Assembly (NCBI GenBank): GCA_964590135.1 | Contig: CAZPVX010000002.1 | Coordinates: 1-64,000 of the forward strand | Source: JBDHWI01 sp964590135 | GTDB lineage: Bacteria; Chloroflexota; Anaerolineae; J036; Brachytrichaceae | Reading direction: 5' to 3' | DNA: 64,000 nucleotides | Shown here: in pieces, positions 49,693 through 57,657 of the stretch | How positions within the stretch are numbered: position 1 is the stretch's first letter | How the letters are laid out: every line of letters begins with the position of its first letter | Translations under genes and position numbers: made by a program | Notes under the pieces: generated by a model | What the model was told of the DNA's origin: nothing | The model's input: only the letters and a program-made list of their open reading frames with translations | The model's database searches: none

Positions 49693-51487
49693 TGAAGCAC
49701 ACAACGGTGAGCAGCCAGCCAGTGCGCACAAAGTCGCCAAACCGGTAGCCGCCTGGTCCGATCATCAGCACATTGACGGGGTGCGCGATGGGCGTGAGAA
49801 AGAAAGCCGAGCACCCAATGGCGGTGGCGACCGCGACCGCGTGCGGGTCGATGCCAGTGTTGATGGCAGCGCTGATCGCGATGGGGCCAGTAACCAGCGC
49901 AGTGACCTGCCCGCCCATCACCTGCGTCAGCAAACCGGTGAGCAGATACATGCCGGCGGCCACACCAAGCGGGCCAAACGGCTCAACCACTTGCTCGACA
50001 GCGTTGCCGATCAGCGCAGCAAGGCCAGTATTGACCATCGCCGTGCTGGCTGCAAACATGCCGGCGATCAAGAATAAAGCCTGCCATCCCATCTTGCGAT
50101 AGGCCATTTCAATTGTCACCAACCGCAGAAGAATCATCAACAATGCGCCGGCCAGCATGGCGAGAAATACCGGCACTCCGAAGATGGTTGCGACGATGGC
50201 GACCAGCAGGATCACTACCGAGGCAATGGCGCGCGAATGATCCAGCAATTTGCCGCCCGCATGCGGCTCCAGCACAATGAAATCAGGGCTGCTGCGCAGT
50301 TTGCCGAGCTTGTCATCACGGCCCACCATGAGCAGTGAATCCCCGCGCTGCAGCGGCATGGCGCCAACATCGGTGCGATAGCTGCGCGAGCCGCGCAGCA
50401 GCGCCACGCCGACAAAGCCATAGCGATTGCGGAAATCCAGCTGGCGCAATGTATGGCCCTCGGCTTGCGTGTGCGGTGAGAGGATGACTTCGAGAAAAGA
50501 CACACCGCGCGCGCTGATAGGCTCATTGACATCGCGATCTATGCGCGCGCCGAGTGACTCTATCTGCGTGACACGGTCTTCACGGCCAACAATCACCAAC
50601 TTGTCGCCGGCCTGCACGGCAAAATCAGGCGCCGGCGCAAAGAACGCCTGCGCCTTCCTCCATACTGCGATGATCGACAGGCCAAGCTTGTCGCCGATGG
50701 TGGTCTGCGAGATCAGCTTGCCAGCCAGCCATGCGTTTGGTTGCACCTGCGCTTCCCACAGGCGTTCGCCGAGGCGATAGGCTGCTTCCAGCTCTTGATT
50801 CGTGCGCCGCGCGATGCTCTGCTCCAGGCTGGGGTCACGTTCGGGCAACAGGCGCTTGCCGAGCAACCCGAGGAACGCAATGCCGGCGATGGCGATCAGT
50901 CCGCCAGTGGGCGTGAATGACAGGACGCCGAGCGGCGTCTGCGGCGGCACAGCGCGGGTGAGCAGGTCGCTCATGATGATATTGGCGGTGGTGAAGTAGG
51001 TCGCGCTGCCGCCGAGCAAACTGCCATAGGCGACCGGGATCAACAATTTGCTGGGGCGAATATTCGCCTGCCGCGCCACTTCCATCGCGCTGGGCAACAA
51101 GAGCGCACCGGCGGCAAGATTATTCATGATGAGCGAGAGCAGCGCGGTGGCGCCTGCAAACAGCACGATCAAGCGCGCCTCGGACGCGCCGCCGATATTC
51201 ATCACCTGCTGGGCAATGAAGCGCGTCACGCCCGCGTCCTCCAGCGAGATGGTGATGATGTATAGCGAAAATAGCGTGATGACAACGGGTTGGCCGAAGC
51301 CCTCGATGGCCTTGACAGCTTGGCCAGGCGCGTTCGCATCACCCAGCACCGGGAAACCGGCAAACTGCGCCAGGCCGAGCAAAAGTGCAATCAGCAATGC
51401 CGCCAGATCGCTGCGGATTTTATTGAAAGCCAGCAACAGCAACGGCGCAATTACGACGACAGCGACGAAGATTTGGACAGGGGTCAT
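49652..51487 (-). CDS. SLC13/DASS-type transporter with two TrkA-C domains
   Basis: A 611-residue carrier. About 12 hydrophobic segments flank a central soluble region (about 240-410) with two RCK C-terminal (TrkA-C) domains, each marked by GDKLVIVGRED and GDSLLMVGRDD. The conserved SNT-like turn region IMNNLAAGALLLP matches the divalent anion:sodium symporter superfamily (dicarboxylates, sulfate, phosphate or citrate). Substrate unassigned. ATG 51487 starts MTPVQIFVAVVVIAP; the open frame upstream is not membrane-like. Its 3' end overlaps glycosidase paralogue 2. Confidence 0.82.
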   Translation of the reverse strand: MTPVQIFVAVVVIAPLLLLAFNKIRSDLAALLIALLLGLAQFAGFPVLGDANAPGQAVKAIEGFGQPVVITLFSLYIITISLEDAGVTRFIAQQVMNIGGASEARLIVLFAGATALLSLIMNNLAAGALLLPSAMEVARQANIRPSKLLIPVAYGSLLGGSATYFTTANIIMSDLLTRAVPPQTPLGVLSFTPTGGLIAIAGIAFLGLLGKRLLPERDPSLEQSIARRTNQELEAAYRLGERLWEAQVQPNAWLAGKLISQTTIGDKLGLSIIAVWRKAQAFFAPAPDFAVQAGDKLVIVGREDRVTQIESLGARIDRDVNEPISARGVSFLEVILSPHTQAEGHTLRQLDFRNRYGFVGVALLRGSRSYRTDVGAMPLQRGDSLLMVGRDDKLGKLRSSPDFIVLEPHAGGKLLDHSRAIASVVILLVAIVATIFGVPVFLAMLAGALLMILLRLVTIEMAYRKMGWQALFLIAGMFAASTAMVNTGLAALIGNAVEQVVEPFGPLGVAAGMYLLTGLLTQVMGGQVTALVTGPIAISAAINTGIDPHAVAVATAIGCSAFFLTPIAHPVNVLMIGPGGYRFGDFVRTGWLLTVVCFIMLLVGMKLFWGL

Positions 51488-51621
51488 GGATTCCTCGGTG
51501 ACGCAACTACAGTGCGCATGATATCCGCAACGCGCTGAAAATGCGCGCTTCCAAAGAGCTGCGTTGTATGCGCATCGCTGGCGAGCGTTAACCACAAAGC
51601 ATAGGCAATCGGAGATAACCC

Positions 51622-52749
51622 CTACGCATTCGGGAGCCTGCCGGAGTCTGACAGAATCGCATCCACGATGCGCCGGCTTGCGCGCCCATCGCCATATGGG
51701 TTGACCACCGCCGCCATGCGCGTATACGCCAACGGGTCATCCATCAGCATCGAAGCCTCCGCCATGATGTGGCTGTAATCACTGCCGACCAATTTTGCCG
51801 CGCCCAAAGCGACGACCTCCTGGCGTTCGGTCACCTCGCGCAGCACCAGCACCGGCTTGCCCAGGCTTGGCGCTTCCTCCTGAATGCCGCCGCTATCAGT
51901 CAGGATGAAGTGCGCGCGCTTCATCAGCGCGACGATCGTCTCGTAATCCACCGGCTCAGTCAGCGTGATGTTCGGCACGCCGCCCAGCAACTTGCGCGCA
52001 GGGTCATTCACGTTGGGATTGTAGTGAACGGGGTAGATGATATGCGCGTCGTTGTATTTCAACGCAAGGTCGCGGATGGCGCGGCAAATCTCACGAAAGG
52101 GCCGGCCAAAATTTTCGCGGCGGTGCGACGTGACCAGGATCAAACGCTTGCGCCCCAGTTGCGGCGCGATGCGCAGCACCGGGGACTCATCCACGCGGCC
52201 TGCCACTTCGAGCAGCGCATCGATTACCGTGTTGCCTGTGACGACGATCTTGTCCGCCGGCATCCCTTCGCGCAACAGATTCTCTTTTGCCACATCCGTC
52301 GGCGCGAAATACATATCGCTCAGCACATCGGCGATGCGGCGGTTGATCTCCTCGGGGAAAGGGCGACGCTTGTCGCCGCTGCGCAGGCCGGCTTCCACAT
52401 GCCCCACCCGCACGCGATGGTAGAACGCTGCCAGGCTCGCCGCCATCACCGTTGTCGTATCGCCTTGCACCAGCACCCAATCCGGCTTCACGCGCGCCAG
52501 CACATCATCCATCGCCGTGAGAATGCGCGCAGTCAGATCGCTCAGGCGTTGCGCCGGCTGCATCAGATTCAGGTCGATGTCGGGGCGAATATCGAACAGC
52601 GCGAGCGCCTGATCGAGCATCTCGCGGTGCTGGCCGGTGACGCACACGATGGACTGCACTTCGCCGGCGCGGCGCTGCAACTCGCGAATCACCGGCGCCA
52701 TCTTCACGGCTTCGGGCCGCGTGCCAAACACGCTCATCACTTTCAACAT
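51622..52749 (-). CDS. wecB: UDP-N-acetylglucosamine 2-epimerase (non-hydrolysing)
   Basis: A 375-residue GT-B fold enzyme with all hallmarks of WecB/MnaA: FGTRPEAVKMAPVI, VQGDTTTVMAASLAAFY, HVEAGLRS, RRPFPEEINRRI, SHRRENFG and TDSGGIQEEAPSLG. It converts UDP-GlcNAc to UDP-ManNAc for surface polysaccharides or teichoic-acid-like polymers. It diverges from the ABC-2 permease pair 23 bases away, and the permeases may export the polymer, although no ATPase is present. Confidence 0.93.
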   Translation of the reverse strand: MLKVMSVFGTRPEAVKMAPVIRELQRRAGEVQSIVCVTGQHREMLDQALALFDIRPDIDLNLMQPAQRLSDLTARILTAMDDVLARVKPDWVLVQGDTTTVMAASLAAFYHRVRVGHVEAGLRSGDKRRPFPEEINRRIADVLSDMYFAPTDVAKENLLREGMPADKIVVTGNTVIDALLEVAGRVDESPVLRIAPQLGRKRLILVTSHRRENFGRPFREICRAIRDLALKYNDAHIIYPVHYNPNVNDPARKLLGGVPNITLTEPVDYETIVALMKRAHFILTDSGGIQEEAPSLGKPVLVLREVTERQEVVALGAAKLVGSDYSHIMAEASMLMDDPLAYTRMAAVVNPYGDGRASRRIVDAILSDSGRLPNA

Positions 52750-52772
52750 GGCTGTATATTAGCCGCCCTTCT

Positions 52773-53567
52773 ATGCTAAACATCTACAAGCGCTTCTGGC
52801 TGGTGAACTGGGCCGAGCAGTGGCAATACCGCGCCAACCTGATCATGTTCCTCGCCTACTGGATGGTGATGCCGATCGTGTATCTGGCGGTATGGACAAC
52901 AATCGCGCGCGAGCAAGGCAGCGTGAGCGGCCTGACCGCCAACGACTTCGCGGCATACTACCTCACACTCCTGCCAGTGGACATCATCACGTCGTCCATC
53001 GTCATCCACGTGCTGGCCTACAAGATTCAGGAAGGCTCGATCTCGAACGAATTGATGCAACCAGTGCATCCGATCCTGACCAACACGTTGACCAACAATG
53101 TGGCCTTCAAGGCGCTGAATCTGATCGTGTTCGTGCCGCTGTGGTTCGTGCTGGTGCTGTTGTTTCAGCCGCATTTCACCTACACCTGGCAAAGCGCGTT
53201 GCTGGCGTTGCCGGCGCTCGCCATCGGCTTTCTCGCCCGCTTTCTGCTGGACAGTTGCGTCACGCTGGTGGCATTCTGGACCACGCGCGTATGGTCGATC
53301 CAGCAATTCAACGATGCCGTCGGCATGTTACTGAATGGCGCGTTTGTGCCGCTGGCGCTGATGCCGGCGTGGGTGCAGGTCATCGCGCAGGCGCTGCCGT
53401 ATCAACTCGGCGCGTCCTTCCCCACTCTGCTCCTGCTGAACAAGTTGACGCCGGAGCAAATTGCACTGAACTATGCGCTGGGGATTTTCTGGGTGCTTGC
53501 GCTGCTCGGCCTGTTCCAATTCATGTGGAAGCGCGCCATCAAGCAATATTCCGCCGTCGGCGCATGA
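52773..53567 (+). CDS. ABC-2 family transporter permease (first of a pair)
   Basis: A 264-residue protein with six hydrophobic segments, of the ABC-2 (DUF990-like) permease type: N-terminal RFWLVNWAEQWQYRANLI, the ELMQPVHPILTN loop and a Trp-rich C-terminus. Such permeases come as pairs with one ATPase for export or resistance. The ATPase is not in the window next to them: upstream is the divergent wecB, downstream cutC. The second permease follows 9 bases later. Confidence 0.82.
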   Translation: MLNIYKRFWLVNWAEQWQYRANLIMFLAYWMVMPIVYLAVWTTIAREQGSVSGLTANDFAAYYLTLLPVDIITSSIVIHVLAYKIQEGSISNELMQPVHPILTNTLTNNVAFKALNLIVFVPLWFVLVLLFQPHFTYTWQSALLALPALAIGFLARFLLDSCVTLVAFWTTRVWSIQQFNDAVGMLLNGAFVPLALMPAWVQVIAQALPYQLGASFPTLLLLNKLTPEQIALNYALGIFWVLALLGLFQFMWKRAIKQYSAVGA

Positions 53568-53576
53568 GGTGAAGCC

Positions 53577-54362
53577 ATGCACATCAATCGCGTGCTGAGC
53601 GCGCTGCTCAAGATCAACATCCAGCAGGAGTTGGCGTATCGCACCGACACGCTGATCAACATCCTGACCAGCGCCATGTGGCTGGGCTGGGAGTTGATCG
53701 GATTGAGCATCATCTTCTCCAATACGAACTCGATTGGCGGGTGGCGCGCCGGCGACATCATCGCCCTGCTCGGCGTGTTCCGGCTGGTCAACACCTTCAT
53801 GATGATGGTGGTGTGGCCGAACACGGAGAAATTCAATCGCGGCATCCGCGAAGGCTCGCTCGACTACACCTTTCTGCAACCGATCGACAGCCAGTTCATG
53901 GTGAGCTTTTCGCGCATTGTGATCTGGAACATTTGGAATCTCATCATTGGCGTGGCGCTGATCGTGGCCGGTCTGTCGATGACGAGCAGCACGGCGAGCT
54001 TCGCCGGCGTCGCCACCTTCCTGCTGCTCACGTTCAGCGGTGGCGTGGTGATCTACAGCCTATGGGTGGTGCTGATCGCGCTGACTTTCTGGTTTACGAA
54101 GTTCGACAACAACGTGACGTTGATGCAGGCGCTGATGGACGCCGGCCGTTACCCCGCCACGATCTATCCCACCTGGCTGCGCGTCATCGTCACCTTCATC
54201 GTGCCGATTGCGCTGGCGACGACCGTGCCGCTGCAAGCGCTGCGCGGCGAGTTGACGTGGTGGCAGATTGCGCTGGCGCTGCTGGTCAGCCTGCTCGCAT
54301 TCTGCATCTCACGGCTGGTGTGGAAAGCCGGCACCAGGCGCTATAGCGGAGCATCATCCTAG
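53577..54362 (+). CDS. ABC-2 family transporter permease (second of a pair)
   Basis: A 261-residue, six-segment membrane protein similar in plan to its neighbour: YRTDTLINILTSAMWLGW, GIREGSLDYTFLQPIDSQFM (the equivalent of the ELMQPVHP loop) and FTKFDNNVTLMQALMDAGRYP. The pair should form a heterodimeric ABC-2 exporter pore. Substrate unknown. The ATPase subunit must be encoded elsewhere. Confidence 0.82.
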   Translation: MHINRVLSALLKINIQQELAYRTDTLINILTSAMWLGWELIGLSIIFSNTNSIGGWRAGDIIALLGVFRLVNTFMMMVVWPNTEKFNRGIREGSLDYTFLQPIDSQFMVSFSRIVIWNIWNLIIGVALIVAGLSMTSSTASFAGVATFLLLTFSGGVVIYSLWVVLIALTFWFTKFDNNVTLMQALMDAGRYPATIYPTWLRVIVTFIVPIALATTVPLQALRGELTWWQIALALLVSLLAFCISRLVWKAGTRRYSGASS

Positions 54363-54389
54363 CGTCAGCATATCAGGAGTGAGAGTGAC

Positions 54390-55085
54390 ATGCAACTTGA
54401 AGTGATCGCCAGTTCCGTGGAAGATGCCATCGCCGCCGAGCGTGGCGGTGCAACCCGCATCGAGCTGTGTGTTGCACTGGATCAAGATGGTCTCACTCCA
54501 TCTTTGCAGCTCGTCGAGACGGTTATCTCGACCGTGCGCATCCCTGTGCGCGCCATGCTGCGCCGGCGCAACGATTTCGTCATCCAGGACGAAGCTGATT
54601 CGCAGGTGCTGTGTGACAGTGCGACAGCCATCCAGCACGCCGGCGCTGCGGGTCTGGTGCTGGGTTTTCTTGAGGGGCAAGGTGTGAACGAAAATGCGCT
54701 CAATCGCATAATCGCCGCTGCGCCGCGCATGAAGATCACCTTCCACCGCGCCTTCGATGCGCTCGCGAATGAAAGCCTGCAGCGCGCAACGATTGCGGCG
54801 TTGAAGCGATTTCCACAGGTGGACTGCATCCTCACCGCCGGCAGCGCAGGCGATTGGCAGCGACGCGCCGAACGATTGATGCAGTTGCAGCAGATGGCTG
54901 CGCCAGAGATGGAGATTCTGATCGGTGGCGGCGTGGATGCCGAAGCGATCGCGTGGCTATGCCGGCACACACCGCTGCGCGCCTTCCACGCCGGCCGCGC
55001 TGCGAGGGCAGGCTCTGCTGTGAATGGCCGCGTGCTAGAGGCGCAGGTGCGCGCGTTGCGAGACGCGATGCAGCCACACCTGTGA
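54390..55085 (+). CDS. cutC: CutC family protein
   Basis: A 231-residue TIM-barrel protein of the CutC family: LEVIASSVEDAIAAERGGATRIELC at the N-terminus, PVRAMLRRR, KITFHRAFDA and the C-terminal FHAGRAAR. CutC was named for copper homeostasis in E. coli, but direct copper binding and the role are disputed. The family often reads VMIRPR where this protein has VRAMLRRR. It converges with the DsbB-cytochrome fusion, with 3 bases between the stops. Confidence 0.87.
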   Translation: MQLEVIASSVEDAIAAERGGATRIELCVALDQDGLTPSLQLVETVISTVRIPVRAMLRRRNDFVIQDEADSQVLCDSATAIQHAGAAGLVLGFLEGQGVNENALNRIIAAAPRMKITFHRAFDALANESLQRATIAALKRFPQVDCILTAGSAGDWQRRAERLMQLQQMAAPEMEILIGGGVDAEAIAWLCRHTPLRAFHAGRAARAGSAVNGRVLEAQVRALRDAMQPHL

Positions 55086-55088
55086 CGC

Positions 55089-56027
55089 CTAGCGCCCCTT
55101 CATCTCTTTGAGGTAATTCACCACGGCGATCAGCTCGTCGTCAGTCAGCGTCAAGCGGCCGCCGTTGGCCGGCATCGCAGCGCCGGTGTAGTTTTCCATC
55201 GAGTTGGCGCTGCGGCCAGCGCGAATCGTCGCCATCAATTCGAGCTCGCTTTTATCTTTGATGAATTCAGGGCGCATCAACTGCATGCCGGCATTGGCCG
55301 GGCCATGGCAGCCGGCGCACGACTCGTTGTAGATGGCAACGGCGCGATCGCGCGAAGTCGACTCACCCGATTGCACACTGGGCTGCGTGATTGAGGCGAT
55401 GGACTTTGCCGGTTGCCGGCTGCGCATGATCACGCCGCCAACAAAGAACAACGCCGCGATGGCGATGACCGTCAGCGGCACAGTGAACGCCGGCGGCAAG
55501 CTCATCAAAGGGCTGCTTGCAAGATAGTCTTCATCTGTCTTGCGATTGGCGCGCAAGGCCAGGAGCGAGCCAATGATGATGGCGGCAAACGCCACCCACG
55601 CCAGCATCGGAATGGTGATGAAGCCAAACCAGTTCAGGTAATCTGCGCTGCACGGCACCCCGATGACGCAAGTCTCGAAGCGCGCGATGAACGGCACCTT
55701 CTGCAGCAGGATGTGATACGTCGAGGCAAAGATGCCGATGATCGACAGTGCGAGCGAATAGCCGGCAACATTGCGATCCCGCCGCAACAGACCCAGCGGC
55801 AGAATCACCGCGATGGGATACATGAGAATGCGTTGATACCAGCACCACTGGCATGGCATCCAGCCAATTGCCTCGCTCATGAAGAGGCTGCCGCCGGTGG
55901 CGATCCACGCCGCGATCATCGCCATGTAGAGCCCGAAGCGGCCGGCGCGGCCCTGCGCTGTAACCGCCGGCGCTGCATCGGCCTCGTCTGCTTCCAACCC
56001 TTCTGCACTCAATTCCGCACTTGCCAT
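55089..56027 (-). CDS. DsbB-like thiol oxidase fused to a cytochrome c domain
   Basis: 312 residues. Residues 31-158 form a four-helix DsbB/BdbC-type membrane domain with the redox pair C59-QW-C62 in the first outer loop and C120/C126 in the second. A fifth membrane segment (about 181-200) leads to a C-terminal class I cytochrome c domain with haem motif C237-AG-C240-H241 and a distal Met285 (GAAMPANGG). DsbB normally reoxidises DsbA and gives electrons to quinone; the fused haem suggests another electron outlet. No dsbA is nearby. Confidence 0.88.
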   Translation of the reverse strand: MASAELSAEGLEADEADAAPAVTAQGRAGRFGLYMAMIAAWIATGGSLFMSEAIGWMPCQWCWYQRILMYPIAVILPLGLLRRDRNVAGYSLALSIIGIFASTYHILLQKVPFIARFETCVIGVPCSADYLNWFGFITIPMLAWVAFAAIIIGSLLALRANRKTDEDYLASSPLMSLPPAFTVPLTVIAIAALFFVGGVIMRSRQPAKSIASITQPSVQSGESTSRDRAVAIYNESCAGCHGPANAGMQLMRPEFIKDKSELELMATIRAGRSANSMENYTGAAMPANGGRLTLTDDELIAVVNYLKEMKGR

Positions 56028-56082
56028 ACGCCTGTTTTATTCCAGAAAGATGATTGCCCGCTGATAAACATTGCAGACGAAA

Positions 56083-56544
56083 TCAATGATCGGGGAAGAT
56101 GATGCGCGTCTCATAACCGACCACGTTCTGATTGCGCACCAGGCGAAACCAGGCCGGCCTGATCAACCAGAACATTGTGTTCTTCAAGGCGGCATCGAGT
56201 TCCTTGAATTGCTGCAGCACTTGCGGATAACGCTGCACGTAGAGCCGCCACACGCGAGGCACCTGCGCCGGCGGCAACGGCGCGCATCGCCCCTTGCCCT
56301 GCAAGCCTTGAATGGCGTGCCAATCCTGATCGTCGCGGTGAATGGTGAACGCAACATCGCCGCCATTCAGCAGCGCGCGGCCATGCCGCGTGACCGGCGA
56401 GGTGATGAAATACAAATTCAGGTCATCGTCATAGACATACCACAGACCGCAGGCGCCGACGCCATCCACGTCGTGATAGGCCAAGGTCACCACGTGGTGA
56501 TGGCTCAGAAACAGGCTCAACTCAGCGTGAAGCTTTTCGCTCAT
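56083..56544 (-). CDS. Pyridoxamine 5'-phosphate oxidase-like flavin-binding protein (UPF0306/YhbP-like)
   Basis: A 153-residue split-barrel protein resembling E. coli YhbP: HHHVVTLAYHDVDGVGACGLWYVYDDDLNLYF in the barrel core, with RHGRAL and a C-terminal FRLVRNQNVVGYETRIIF. PNPOx-fold proteins bind FMN or F420; the reaction is unknown. Monocistronic, same strand as the DsbB fusion. The 207 bases to its right (56545-56751) hold no gene but include the GACTTG repeats. Confidence 0.72.
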   Translation of the reverse strand: MSEKLHAELSLFLSHHHVVTLAYHDVDGVGACGLWYVYDDDLNLYFITSPVTRHGRALLNGGDVAFTIHRDDQDWHAIQGLQGKGRCAPLPPAQVPRVWRLYVQRYPQVLQQFKELDAALKNTMFWLIRPAWFRLVRNQNVVGYETRIIFPDH

Positions 56545-56670
56545 CGAAGTGTGCGTTGTCGTCGCCGATGTCGATCAGTGACCATGTGAATGCGATGCGA
56601 GTATATCAAGTCGCTCAAATCATTCCACATCATCCGATCATCAAATTGCGCATGTCTTTCCAACGTGGCC

Positions 56671-56700
56671 GACTTGCGTGACTTGCACGACTTGACCGAC
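56671..56700 (+). repeat. Three 9-bp direct repeats (GACTTG-N3)
   Basis: GACTTG recurs at 56671, 56680 and 56689, followed by GAC at 56698, an exact 9-base spacing, 50-80 bases upstream of the nucleotidyltransferase gene. A promoter-like TTGCGT (56674)-18-GACAAT (56698) overlaps it. Confidence 0.55.
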
Positions 56701-56751
56701 AATCTACGCTGTGCATCAAGAAATGCGATGTTGCCGAATAGAGGAGACACC

Positions 56752-57582
56752 ATGAAGGTCACGAAGGCTGTCATCACTGCCGCAGCCAAGAGCCAGCACC
56801 ACCTGCCCTTGCAGATTCTGATCGACCGCGACGGCGCGCCGAAAGCCGCTCTGCAAATCATCGTAGAAGAAGCGCTCTCCGCCGGCGCGCACGACATCGC
56901 GATCATCATCCAGCGCGGTGATGAGGCCGCTTACAGCAAGGCGGCCGGCCCGCACGCGCGCCACCTGCATTTCATCCAACAGCACGACCCGCGCGGATAT
57001 GGCGATGCCGTGTTGCGCGCGAAGGACTTCGCCGGCAACGAGCCATTTCTGCACCTCGTCGGTGATCACCTTTATCTGAGCCTGAGTGACCGCACCTGTG
57101 CGCAACAGGTGGTGCAAATCGCAGAGGCAGAGCAATGCGCCGTATCGGCAGTGCAGGCTACGCGCGAAAGCCTGCTGCCGAATTACGGCGCAATCGGCGG
57201 TCGGCGCCTGCACGATGGCAACCATCTTTACCAGATCGAGCATGTGGTCGAGAAGCCGACGCCGACCGAAGCCGAGCAAAGCTTGATCGTGCCGGGCCTG
57301 CGCGCCGGCTACTACCTGTGCTTCTTTGGCATCCACGTGCTAACCCCGCAAGTGATGGCGCTGTTGGAGTCCATCGATCCCGGCGAGAAGTTGGAGCTAT
57401 CAAGCGCGCTGAATGAACTGGCGCAGCGCGAGCGGTATCTGGCATTGGCGCTGGATGGGCAGCGCTACGACATCGGTGTGCGCTACGGCGTGTGGCTGGC
57501 GCAGTTGGCGCTGGCACTGGCCGGCCAGGACCGCGCCGACGTGCTGGCAAATATAGTTGAGCTGCTGTCGACAAGGCAGTGA
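56752..57582 (+). CDS. GalU-like nucleotidyltransferase with altered nucleotide-binding loop
   Basis: A 276-residue GT-A nucleotidyltransferase fold. The second half is GalU-like: PNYGAIGGRRL, the IEHVVEKPTPTEA segment, AGYYLCFFGIHVLTPQV and YDIGVRYGVWL. In the N-terminal loop the usual G-x-G-T-R motif is absent: AAAKSQHHLPLQILIDRDG stands where GLGTRFLPATK would be, and VGDHLYL replaces LPDD. UDP-sugar synthesis is likely but the catalytic competence is open. ATG 56752 follows GAGGAG; it is the gene before the kinase/pyrophosphorylase fusion. Confidence 0.75.
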   Translation: MKVTKAVITAAAKSQHHLPLQILIDRDGAPKAALQIIVEEALSAGAHDIAIIIQRGDEAAYSKAAGPHARHLHFIQQHDPRGYGDAVLRAKDFAGNEPFLHLVGDHLYLSLSDRTCAQQVVQIAEAEQCAVSAVQATRESLLPNYGAIGGRRLHDGNHLYQIEHVVEKPTPTEAEQSLIVPGLRAGYYLCFFGIHVLTPQVMALLESIDPGEKLELSSALNELAQRERYLALALDGQRYDIGVRYGVWLAQLALALAGQDRADVLANIVELLSTRQ

Positions 57583-57657
57583 CGCGCAGAGGGGATCACT
57601 ATTACAAAGGGCCCGCGTCAGCACAGCGTTTTGCCACTGATGCTCCACAAATCACCG

